From the NCBI GenBank assembly GCA_024400915.1, contig JAKSLX010000021.1:1-47404 (forward strand): DNA of 47,404 nt. The letters are read 5' to 3'. Origin of the DNA: Treponema sp. (lineage in GTDB: Bacteria; Spirochaetota; Spirochaetia; Treponematales; Treponemataceae). The notes under the pieces were generated by a model, which worked only from the letters and a program-made list of their open reading frames with translations, was not told the DNA's origin and ran no database searches. The position numbers and the translations under genes were made by a program. This document shows positions 1 to 6,577 of the stretch, one piece after another (the stretch's first letter is position 1; every line of letters begins with the position of its first letter).

Positions 1-38
1 ACTGTTCTTTTTTGTTTTTTTTATAATTGACAAGAGAC

Positions 39-284
39 TCACCATATCATCTCAATGTTGAAAATTCTTTCAGAATCCTTCACATATACGTCCAGTCTTA
101 TTCCACGGGAATCGTAGAAATTTTCTATCGGATTTTCCGTCTTAAGATAGTCGATGTGTTCAACGCTGATTCCAAGAAGCGTTTCAAGAACGCCTCTGCA
201 TATTCTTTCATTTTCCATAACCTTGCAGAAAATGAAGTTGTCGGCGATTGTCAGTTCTTCCCATGGCTTTGAAAACGGTCCCAT
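39..284 (-). pseudogene. Truncated Rpn/PD-(D/E)XK-type transposase-nuclease fragment
   Basis: This encodes only the first 81 residues of an Rpn-family (recombination-promoting nuclease/putative transposase) protein. The text SRGIRLDVYVKD followed by IFNIEM is the hallmark N-terminal part of that family's PD-(D/E)XK nuclease core, where the Asp in LDVY and Glu in NIEM are candidate metal ligands. Family members are usually near 300 residues, but here the frame stops right after NIEMIW, so most of the protein is missing. The start at 284 is chosen because a GGAGG site lies 5 nt upstream; an in-frame start at 329 has no such site. I judge it a remnant. A frameshift continuing left of the window cannot be checked. 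Confidence 0.7.
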
Positions 285-427
285 ATTTTCCTCCGAAAAT
301 AATTTCACCTGAAATGCTTCAGGTGTCATTATTTATATAAACGAAAAAAAACAAAAACATGCAGTTTGGGAATGAATTCAGTAATTTTTTTTAGAAAGTG
401 TAAAACCGAGGGACAGACTTTTCAAGA

Positions 428-461
428 CCTGGTTCCTGATGAAGAAACATCGGGAACCAGG
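428..461. repeat. Strong hairpin downstream of the 138-residue gene
   Basis: Arms 428-441 and 448-461 pair over 14 positions with one G-T pair, closing an AAGAAA loop. It lies just after the stop of the gene at 478-894 when read on the minus strand, but there is no clean T-run after it on that strand, so it is a weak terminator candidate. It may simply protect the 3' end. A GGGACAGACTTTT stretch just to its left resembles the larger inverted repeat at 8763-8833. Confidence 0.55.
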
Positions 462-477
462 GTATTCAAAATATTTT

Positions 478-894
478 TTATTTACCAGGGAAAATACCTT
501 TCAGAACTTCATCCTTATTTAGTTCTTTAAACACATTTACCACATCATCCAAATCAAAAGGTTCTGGATATTGCACAAAGATGCTTGTGATTTTTTTACC
601 CTCTGGATTCATACCTACTAAATCTATGCCAGTTTTGGTTTTGAAGAAATTAACGGTTTTTTCGATTTCTTCTTTATCAAGTTCACCACCATTGTCAACT
701 GTAAAACCAATCTCAATTCGATTTGAATATGAACACAAAGGCAGAATGTAAACGTCAATATTTTTCATAGAAGTTTTACAATAAAAAAACGGATGTTCTG
801 TCCCAATTTTATCCTTCCACTTACATTCCATTAAATTAAAGCCTTTTAGTTTTTCCTTAAGTTCATCAATTATAAAAATGTCTTCATTTCTCAT
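478..894 (-). CDS. Hypothetical protein, 138 aa
   Basis: I do not recognise this protein. It is acidic and has no signal peptide or membrane segment, so it is probably cytoplasmic. The sequence alternates charged helices and short beta-like segments (for example IDVYILPLCSYSNRIEIGF and ITSIFVQYPEPFDL), suggesting a small alpha/beta fold. An AGAGAGG ribosome site lies about 8 nt before the ATG. It is more AT-rich than the metabolic genes of the window and sits beside a broken mobile-element gene, which hints at acquisition. It is followed by the hairpin at 428-461. Confidence 0.6.
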   Translation of the reverse strand: MRNEDIFIIDELKEKLKGFNLMECKWKDKIGTEHPFFYCKTSMKNIDVYILPLCSYSNRIEIGFTVDNGGELDKEEIEKTVNFFKTKTGIDLVGMNPEGKKITSIFVQYPEPFDLDDVVNVFKELNKDEVLKGIFPGK

Positions 895-998
895 ACCACA
901 TACCTCTCTTTATTTTCATTACGTGTTGTAGGCTATAACTGTTTCTGCTAGTTAGATGCGGAAGTGTTTTTATAATTTCCTTACAGACCTAGTCTACT

Positions 999-2867
999 TT
1001 AGTCAGCGTTACAGACAATGCGGAAGCCAATGGTATTGTATCGTCCGTAAGCAGCAAAGACACTTCCACCGTAGGAAACCTCGCAGCTTCGGTCACCGTG
1101 GTCGTAGTCGAGACTACCAAAAAAGCCCCCTCGGCAATCGAAATCCCAGCACCACTCCCAGACGTTTCCGCTCATGTCATAGAGTCCATAACCGTTTGCT
1201 TTCTTCTGTGCCACAGTATGTGTTTTTCCACCACTATTTCCTCTGTACCAGCCTACCTTGTCAAGGTTATTGTTTCCCGAATATCTGTAATTCTTTCCAC
1301 CCTTTGCAGCATACTCCCATTCTTCCTCTGTCGGCAGACGGAATCCGCTGGCTGATGCATTCTGAGAAATACTACCCACGATTGAATTGCCTTTATGAGG
1401 TATGTAGTTCCACTTATCCGCATCTGTTGTTCCATCTACCGAATATACGGGTTCCTTCCCGATATATTTACTTAATTTATTGCAGAAATAAACTGCATCA
1501 TACCAGCTTACGCTTTCTACTGGAGAATCTCCTCCCTCAAAATAACTTGGATTTTCTTTCATTACCGCTTCATATAATCTCTGGGTTACTTCTGTCACAC
1601 TCATGGAGTAAGTCTTCTTTGGAATATCAACAAACTTAAAATCTGCAAACAGGGGTTTTACAATTGACGCTCTGTTTTCTTCTTCCTTTGCATGTATTTC
1701 AGCTTCTATTCTTGCTTTTTCCTCTGCCTCAATTCTAGCCTGTTCTTCTGCTTCAAGCCTGGCTCGTTCTTCTGCTTCACGTACGGCTCGTTCAGCAGCT
1801 TCTATTTTTCTTGATTTCCAGGAAATAGTATTATCAACATTAAGTTTCTTTTTATCTTGCTTTGATGCAATTCCATGAATTCCAAGAAATACTACATTAT
1901 TTATGTTTAATTCTACCTCAGGGAATTTCTTTATGAATGAACGGCTCTCATCACCTTTATCTTCTTTCTCATCATACTTTCCATACTCAAGATAAACAGC
2001 AACTGGTTTTAAGGATGCCTTTCCATTATCTAGGAGATCAATAACTTCAGGAGGCACCCCGGTGATTTTAATTTCCTTCTCCCTGCCCAGCAAAAATCTG
2101 TTCCCTTTTATAAGATCTTTACCGGCTTCATCAGCAATAGTAAATTTAAAGTCATAAAGCCCAATATTTCTACCTTCCTCAAAATACATATCCAGAAGAT
2201 CAAAATACTGTCTTACTTCAATATGTTCATCTACTTCAAAGGCATTCAAAAAATCATCAGTCACCCATCCATACCGTCCCGTGTACTTACATTCAAAAAT
2301 CAATGCGCCATTTACATTATAAACGGCATTTTTCTTTGAACTGACTGAATAATGAGGCCAGTCCTTAGGTAAATCAGATGACCAGTCTTCCTTGTAAGCT
2401 TTATCATACCCTGTTTCAACAATTTCAATTGTCTTCCTGTATCTATCTCCTACCGTTTTTTCCACAGAAGCCGTATAGGATGCTGTTTTTGTCGCATAAT
2501 CCAATTCACCTTGAATAAGAGGGCCTATAGTAATGTCATATTTACATATTGAACTACCGTATTTTTCTGCATCAATTAAAAGCTTTTTCCATTCATCATG
2601 AAGTGAAAACGCATTAAATTTTCCTTTTCCAGGATTTCCACTTTCTATGGATTTCTGGAGTTCCGTGTACCCTTCACAGGCTTCCTGCTTTAACTCTGGA
2701 TCATCATCCGTTGCCATTGCATCATAGTATGCTCCCAAAGCATGGCACCATCTTTTTTCCGCTTCATATTTTTTTGCCTGATTCAGATACTTTGTATAAT
2801 CCGCACTTTGGGCAAAAAGACAAGCTGAAACTAACGCTGCAGCAATTCCAGACAAGAATTTCTTCAT
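999..2867 (-). CDS. Exported SUMF1/FGE-like domain protein
   Basis: This 622-residue protein begins with a Sec-type signal peptide (residues 1-19, ending near LFAQS). A large unrecognised region follows, then a charged helical run rich in EAEERAR/EAEEKARIEAE repeats (about 355-400) that is probably a coiled coil. The last 210 residues are a SUMF1 (formylglycine-generating-enzyme-like) domain, shown by VTEVTQRLYEAVM, SVSWYDAVYFCNKLS, RLPTEEEWEYAAKGG, YGLYDMSGNVWEWCWD and a closing GFRIVCN. The Cys pair used by true sulfatase-activating enzymes is not seen in the final GGSVFAAYGRYN segment, so oxidase activity is unlikely and a binding or structural role is more probable. Such proteins are common in treponemes. 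A GGGAGA site precedes the ATG. It is divergent from the XRE gene at 3000. Confidence 0.85.
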   Translation of the reverse strand: MKKFLSGIAAALVSACLFAQSADYTKYLNQAKKYEAEKRWCHALGAYYDAMATDDDPELKQEACEGYTELQKSIESGNPGKGKFNAFSLHDEWKKLLIDAEKYGSSICKYDITIGPLIQGELDYATKTASYTASVEKTVGDRYRKTIEIVETGYDKAYKEDWSSDLPKDWPHYSVSSKKNAVYNVNGALIFECKYTGRYGWVTDDFLNAFEVDEHIEVRQYFDLLDMYFEEGRNIGLYDFKFTIADEAGKDLIKGNRFLLGREKEIKITGVPPEVIDLLDNGKASLKPVAVYLEYGKYDEKEDKGDESRSFIKKFPEVELNINNVVFLGIHGIASKQDKKKLNVDNTISWKSRKIEAAERAVREAEERARLEAEEQARIEAEEKARIEAEIHAKEEENRASIVKPLFADFKFVDIPKKTYSMSVTEVTQRLYEAVMKENPSYFEGGDSPVESVSWYDAVYFCNKLSKYIGKEPVYSVDGTTDADKWNYIPHKGNSIVGSISQNASASGFRLPTEEEWEYAAKGGKNYRYSGNNNLDKVGWYRGNSGGKTHTVAQKKANGYGLYDMSGNVWEWCWDFDCRGGFFGSLDYDHGDRSCEVSYGGSVFAAYGRYNTIGFRIVCNAD

Positions 2868-2973
2868 ATAAATCTCCCTGACACAAAAAAATATATTTGC
2901 ATACTTTCATACATATCTGTAAATATACTTACTAAAAAATATTAACGCAGATTTACAGAATATCAACCAACAG

Positions 2974-2989
2974 TATGTAAATTTACATA
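2974..2989. promoter_or_regulatory. Perfect 16-bp palindromic operator TATGTAAATTTACATA
   Basis: A perfect palindrome lies 10 nt before the XRE gene start, in the 132-bp divergent region shared with the SUMF1 gene. Two more half-sites of the same word occur nearby in inverted order: CTGTAAAT near 2930 and ATTTACAG near 2950. The repeated TGTAAAT/ATTTACA word suggests an operator array. The inferred ligand is the adjacent XRE protein, controlling itself and perhaps the SUMF1 gene. Confidence 0.6.
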
Positions 2990-2999
2990 TCATCAAGAT

Positions 3000-3329
3000 A
3001 TGGGATTCAAAGAGAATTTAAAATTTGAACTTTCGCGCCGGGGTATGCTCGTAAAGGAACTCTCACAGAAATCTGGAATCAACCAGGGATCACTTTCCAA
3101 CTATCTGAGGGAAAGCTCATCAATTCCGTCTGCAGATGTTGCCGTTAAAATCGCAAAGGCTCTTGGAGTCACGGTGGAATATCTTGTAACTGATGAACCA
3201 GCTTCCGATATGGTAAAAAATTCTCAGCCCCATTCCCTTGAGACAAGACTGCTTGCAGACAAAATTGAACGTTTATCTGAAAAAGAAAAGAAAATAGTAA
3301 AAGTACTTGTTGATGAGTTTTTGAAGTAA
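3000..3329 (+). CDS. XRE-family helix-turn-helix regulator
   Basis: This 109-residue protein has a Cro/CI-type DNA-binding domain at residues 1-65. The recognition region is VKELSQKSGINQGSLSNYLRESSSIPSADVAVKIAKALGVTVEYLV. A short charged helical tail (residues 75-109) probably mediates dimerisation. No Shine-Dalgarno site is visible before the ATG, and a TATCAT hexamer lies 6 nt upstream, so the mRNA may be leaderless. The palindrome at 2974-2989 overlaps this promoter area, which suggests autoregulation. A terminator follows at 3416-3450. Confidence 0.85.
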   Translation: MGFKENLKFELSRRGMLVKELSQKSGINQGSLSNYLRESSSIPSADVAVKIAKALGVTVEYLVTDEPASDMVKNSQPHSLETRLLADKIERLSEKEKKIVKVLVDEFLK

Positions 3330-3367
3330 AGAAGATAGTCCCACACAACTGCAAATAGTTTACAACT

Positions 3368-3392
3368 GGTGGTTTCGACATGCTCAACCACC
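3368..3392. repeat. Short palindromic repeat with TTTCGACA-GCTCAACC core
   Basis: GGTGGTT (3368-3374) pairs with AACCACC (3386-3392) around TCGACATGCTC. The same core occurs inside the MITE at 6375-6506, in both orientations. It is probably one copy of a dispersed intergenic palindrome. No function is visible. Confidence 0.6.
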
Positions 3393-3415
3393 GTATTTTT
3401 CCACTACATAAAAAA

Positions 3416-3450
3416 ATCCGCCTGCCCGAAAGCAAGCGGATGATTTTTTT
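3416..3450 (+). terminator. Rho-independent terminator of the XRE gene
   Basis: ATCCGCCTGC (3416-3425) pairs with GCAAGCGGAT (3432-3441) with one mismatch, followed by seven T. An A-run precedes the stem, so it could also work in the opposite direction. Confidence 0.85.
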
Positions 3451-3471
3451 AATGTAGATAGAAAACAACCG

Positions 3472-3551
3472 TCGAGAATGCGTTAAGCCGAGCGTCGTTT
3501 TGCGAGGTAGCATTCTCGAGTTCAATTAATCCCTCTTGGGATTAATTGAAC
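3472..3551. repeat. Double-hairpin element at the 3' end of the sugar isomerase gene
   Basis: Two back-to-back hairpins are present. TCGAGAATGC (3472-3481) pairs with GCATTCTCGA (3510-3519). Arms of 14 bp at 3520-3533 and 3538-3551 pair perfectly around a TCTT loop. The second hairpin repeats the final TTCAA(T/C)TAA of the isomerase gene, which ends at 3554. The interior of the first hairpin (TTAAGCCGAGCGTCGTTTTGC) resembles the interior of the element after gdhA (14543-14600). There is no T-run for a classical terminator. Confidence 0.65.
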
Positions 3552-3553
3552 CA

Positions 3554-5059
3554 TTAGTTGAATGGATTTTCTGTTGGGTACAATGTTCCCTTTGGCTGAT
3601 TGTATGCAACATCAGCAATCTTGAGGTACTGGAACAATGTGAACAATGCCTTTCCGAAGTGTCCGAAAGCAACTGCACCGTGGTGTGGGTAGTTCTTCTG
3701 GATGAGAACGTGGCGGTAGAAGCGTCCCATTTCTGGAATTGCGAATACACCGATACCACCGAATGAGCGTGTTGCAACTGGGAGGATTTCACCCTGTGCA
3801 ATGTATGCCTGGAGCTTTGTATCTGGAGTTGTCTGCAATCTGAAGAATGTGATTGGACCTGGCATGATGTCTCCTTCGAGAGTACCACGTGTGAAGTCTG
3901 GTGTACCACCGTTTTCGAGGAGGCGGTTCTGGATGAGCTGGAACTTAACGCCAGGGTTGCAAGCCTTGTTCATGCAGCAGAATGGTGTGTTACCACAGTG
4001 GAATGCCATGAATGTGTCGTTGAGAACATATGGATAAGAGAACTTGCCCTTGATGCTTTCGTCGTACATATCCTGTGGAACAGAGTTGTTGATGTCGAGG
4101 AGAGTAACTGGAGCTCCAGAGATACATGTACCGATGTATTCAGAGAGGGCACCAAAGATATCTACTTCACATGCAACTGGAATTCCGCGTGATGCGAGGC
4201 GGCTGTTTACATAGCAAGGTTCAAAGCCGAATTCCTTAGGGAATGCTGGCCAACACTTGTCTGCGAATACAACATACTTCTTGCAGCCCTTGTTTGCTTC
4301 TGCCCAGTCAAGGAGAGTAAGTTCAAACTGAGCCATGCGTGGAAGAAGGTCAGGGAAGTTGTTTCCGCTTGAACCGAGTTCTGCTTCCATTTCCTTTACA
4401 ACGTCTGCAATGCGCTTGTCATCCTTGTGTGCGCGGTATGCAACGAGAAGGTCAAGTTCTGAGTTTTCCTGGATTTCAACACCGATGTCATAGAGACCCT
4501 TGATTGGTGCGTTACATGCGAAGAAGTCCTGTGGACGTGGTCCGAATGTGATGATCTTGAGGTTTGCAAGACCGATGATTGCGCGTGCAACTGGAATGAA
4601 TTCTTCGATCATCTTTACGATGTCATCAGCTGTTCCAACTGGATATTCTGGAATGATTCCAGGAATCTTGCGGAGGTTGAGGTTGTATGAGCAGTTGAGC
4701 ATACCACAGTATGCATCACCACGACCATTGATAAGGTCATTCTGTGTTTCTTCTGCAGCAGCTACGAACATGCAAGGTCCGTCAAACTTCTGTGCAATCT
4801 GTGTTTCTGGTGTTTCTGGACCAAAGTTTCCGAGGAATACAACAAGAGCGTTACATCCAGCGTTCTTTACTTCATCAACAGCCTTAAGCATGTCCTTTTC
4901 ATTCTCTACAGTTGTCTTTGCTTCGTAGAGTTCGCCTTTGCCTGCAAAAGCCTTAACGATAGCTGCTCTTCTCTTTTCTGAAAGAGAGATTACGAAACAG
5001 TCGCGGCTTACTGCGATGATACCAAGTTTTACATCTGGGATGTTTTCAAACTTTGCCAT
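3554..5059 (-). CDS. L-fucose/L-arabinose isomerase-family protein
   Basis: This 501-residue cytoplasmic protein belongs by overall pattern to the L-fucose/L-arabinose isomerase superfamily (ketol isomerases using a divalent metal). Supporting text is the N-terminal Rossmann-like segment LGIIAVSRDCFVISLSEKRR and VVFLGNFGPETPE, the central CWPAFPKEFGFEPCYVNSRLASRGIPVACEVDIFGAL with metal-type E and D residues, and C-terminal FHCGNTPFCC. Length matches the family. The exact aldose substrate cannot be assigned. AAGGAG lies 10 nt before the ATG. It appears to be a single-gene unit with its own promoter and LacI-type operator (5138-5187), and it is followed by the double hairpin at 3472-3551. Highly regular codon use suggests strong expression. 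Confidence 0.8.
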   Translation of the reverse strand: MAKFENIPDVKLGIIAVSRDCFVISLSEKRRAAIVKAFAGKGELYEAKTTVENEKDMLKAVDEVKNAGCNALVVFLGNFGPETPETQIAQKFDGPCMFVAAAEETQNDLINGRGDAYCGMLNCSYNLNLRKIPGIIPEYPVGTADDIVKMIEEFIPVARAIIGLANLKIITFGPRPQDFFACNAPIKGLYDIGVEIQENSELDLLVAYRAHKDDKRIADVVKEMEAELGSSGNNFPDLLPRMAQFELTLLDWAEANKGCKKYVVFADKCWPAFPKEFGFEPCYVNSRLASRGIPVACEVDIFGALSEYIGTCISGAPVTLLDINNSVPQDMYDESIKGKFSYPYVLNDTFMAFHCGNTPFCCMNKACNPGVKFQLIQNRLLENGGTPDFTRGTLEGDIMPGPITFFRLQTTPDTKLQAYIAQGEILPVATRSFGGIGVFAIPEMGRFYRHVLIQKNYPHHGAVAFGHFGKALFTLFQYLKIADVAYNQPKGTLYPTENPFN

Positions 5060-5137
5060 AGTGTGTTTGCTCCTTAATTGGATATATTTTTTTCTGTTCC
5101 CCTGAACAGAGTCCTAAGATTTCCGGAATTTTATTTT

Positions 5138-5187
5138 TGGCAACCGGTTGCCATCTTGATACTAATACCACTAGGGTTATTTGTCAA
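5138..5187 (-). promoter_or_regulatory. Promoter with LacI-family operator for the sugar isomerase
   Basis: Read on the minus strand: TTGACA (5182-5187), a 17-nt spacer, TAGTAT (5159-5164), then 5 nt later the perfect 16-bp palindrome TGGCAACCGGTTGCCA (5138-5153). The central CCGG-type symmetry and its position over the expected transcription start are typical of LacI/GalR-family repression. The word differs from the TCAACACGTGTTGA operator of the galactoside locus, so another regulator, not encoded here, is inferred. Confidence 0.8.
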
Positions 5188-5293
5188 GAAAATATCTTGT
5201 TCTATTTATATTAACAAACAAAATGATAACAAAATTCATATATGTTGAACAAAATGATAGATTTGTGACATACTGACATGGGGAGAAGGGAAC

Positions 5294-6340
5294 ATGAAAT
5301 TCAAATCAGGCAGCTTATTTTACCTAAAAGCCTTTATGGTAATCGTCTTTTTGACGCACTTAATTATGCTTGTTGATTCATCCATACACAACGCAATGGC
5401 CTGCGTTGTACAGAACATCATCGGATGCGCCGTTACAACAATTCTTTCTATTTCCAAGTTAAAGAAAACCAGCCCTTTCACAATCGTTTTCTGCCTTATG
5501 ATTCACCTTGAAATTCAGGTTTTTGCAGCCATACTCTTTGTTGGATGGAACCTTCAGTTTCAATACTACTACTTCGGAACAATGGTTTTTTCTGTGTTCA
5601 TGACCTCCTCCATGGAATCCAAAAGGCTTTCCTTCAGGCAGAAGATTCTTGGGTTCTCATCAACTGCAATGTTTTTCCTGAGCTACACATTATCAAGGCA
5701 TTTTTCACCCCTATACCATATTCCGAACAAAGTAGCTGAATACATTTCCTTGATAAACTACATGATAATTTTCATTGGACTTGCATTCCTTTCAAACCTG
5801 TTCAGACTCAACGCTTTCCATTATGCAATCAAAATCAAAAGCCAGTCTTTTAGGGATGAACTTACAAAACTCTACAATCGCCGTGGAATCAGAGCCGAAA
5901 TGGACAGGGCCATATATGCCATGAAAACCGAAGGGATTCCATATTCCATTACAATCTTTGACATTGACGATTTCAAGAAAATTAATGACACCTATGGACA
6001 CGACAAGGGCGATGAAGTTTTACAAGCAATAGGTAAAGTTTTACTAGGTTTTGAAAATGAACTGATAACAACCTGCCGCTGGGGAGGAGAAGAATTTCTT
6101 ATCCTAAGGCAGTATTCAATCTACAATAATTCAATGCCCGATCTTGCAAAGAAAATAGCCGCCAAAATTTCGCAGCTTGAATTCAATTCTGACGGAACAA
6201 AATTCAAAATCACAATAACCGCAGGCTGTGCAAATTCCGGTAAAGACCTTTCCATAAACGAAGTATTAAAAAATGCCGACAACCGCCTTTACCGCGGAAA
6301 AGAAACAGGCAAAAACAAAATCATCAGTAGTGACATTTAA
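5294..6340 (+). CDS. Membrane-bound diguanylate cyclase (GGDEF)
   Basis: This 348-residue protein makes cyclic di-GMP from two GTP. Residues 1-175 contain about six hydrophobic segments, forming an unrecognised membrane sensor module. Residues 180-348 are a GGDEF domain: RDELTKLYNRRGI, the metal-site FDIDDFKKINDTYGHDKGDEVL, the active-site loop RWGGEEF (about residue 262), and terminal LYRGKETGKNKI. The GG(E)EF signature is intact, so catalysis is expected. An RxxD inhibitory site directly before it is not obvious. A strong GGGGAGAAGG ribosome site lies just upstream of the ATG. The gene is monocistronic; the MITE follows it. Confidence 0.92.
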   Translation: MKFKSGSLFYLKAFMVIVFLTHLIMLVDSSIHNAMACVVQNIIGCAVTTILSISKLKKTSPFTIVFCLMIHLEIQVFAAILFVGWNLQFQYYYFGTMVFSVFMTSSMESKRLSFRQKILGFSSTAMFFLSYTLSRHFSPLYHIPNKVAEYISLINYMIIFIGLAFLSNLFRLNAFHYAIKIKSQSFRDELTKLYNRRGIRAEMDRAIYAMKTEGIPYSITIFDIDDFKKINDTYGHDKGDEVLQAIGKVLLGFENELITTCRWGGEEFLILRQYSIYNNSMPDLAKKIAAKISQLEFNSDGTKFKITITAGCANSGKDLSINEVLKNADNRLYRGKETGKNKIISSDI

Positions 6341-6374
6341 AAACATCCCTGCAAAATCAAATTTTAAAATAAAA

Positions 6375-6506
6375 GGCTATGTCCGTAGAAAGTGTTGCTG
6401 CGCCGATTGAGCTTGTCGAAATCAAGCAGTTCAAACTAAACATGCGGTAGTTTCGACAGGCTCAACCACCGCATCCAGTATAGCAACACAATTTACGGAC
6501 ACAGCC
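6375..6506. mobile_element. 132-bp MITE with IS256-like ends and 8-bp target duplications
   Basis: The ends form an imperfect 25-bp inverted repeat (6375-6399 against 6482-6506) beginning GGCTRTGTCCGTA. The element is flanked by perfect direct repeats AAATAAAA at 6367-6374 and 6507-6514. The end sequence (with TTTACGGACA) and the 8-bp duplication resemble IS256-family elements, which is an inference. There is no coding capacity. Inside, TTGAGCTTGTCGAAAT (6407-6422) is inverted against TTTCGACAGGCTCAA (6451-6465), and ATGCGGT pairs with ACCGCAT (6442-6474), so the RNA would fold strongly. Confidence 0.85.
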
Positions 6507-6544
6507 AAATAAAAAAGGAACTGCCCCGGAAAAGACAGTTCCTT
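6507..6544 (-). terminator. Terminator of the GH35 gene
   Basis: On the minus strand AAGGAACTG pairs with CAGTTCCTT (6515-6523 and 6536-6544), followed by TTTTTTATTT. Part of the T-rich tail is the MITE target duplication. Confidence 0.85.
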
Positions 6545-6577
6545 AAAGGTTGAAAGAAAAGAATCCTTCTTTCTATG

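Noticed and set aside
956..1639. 227-codon plus-strand ORF opposite the SUMF1 domain
   Set aside because: It is the antisense of a conserved domain with low-quality protein composition.
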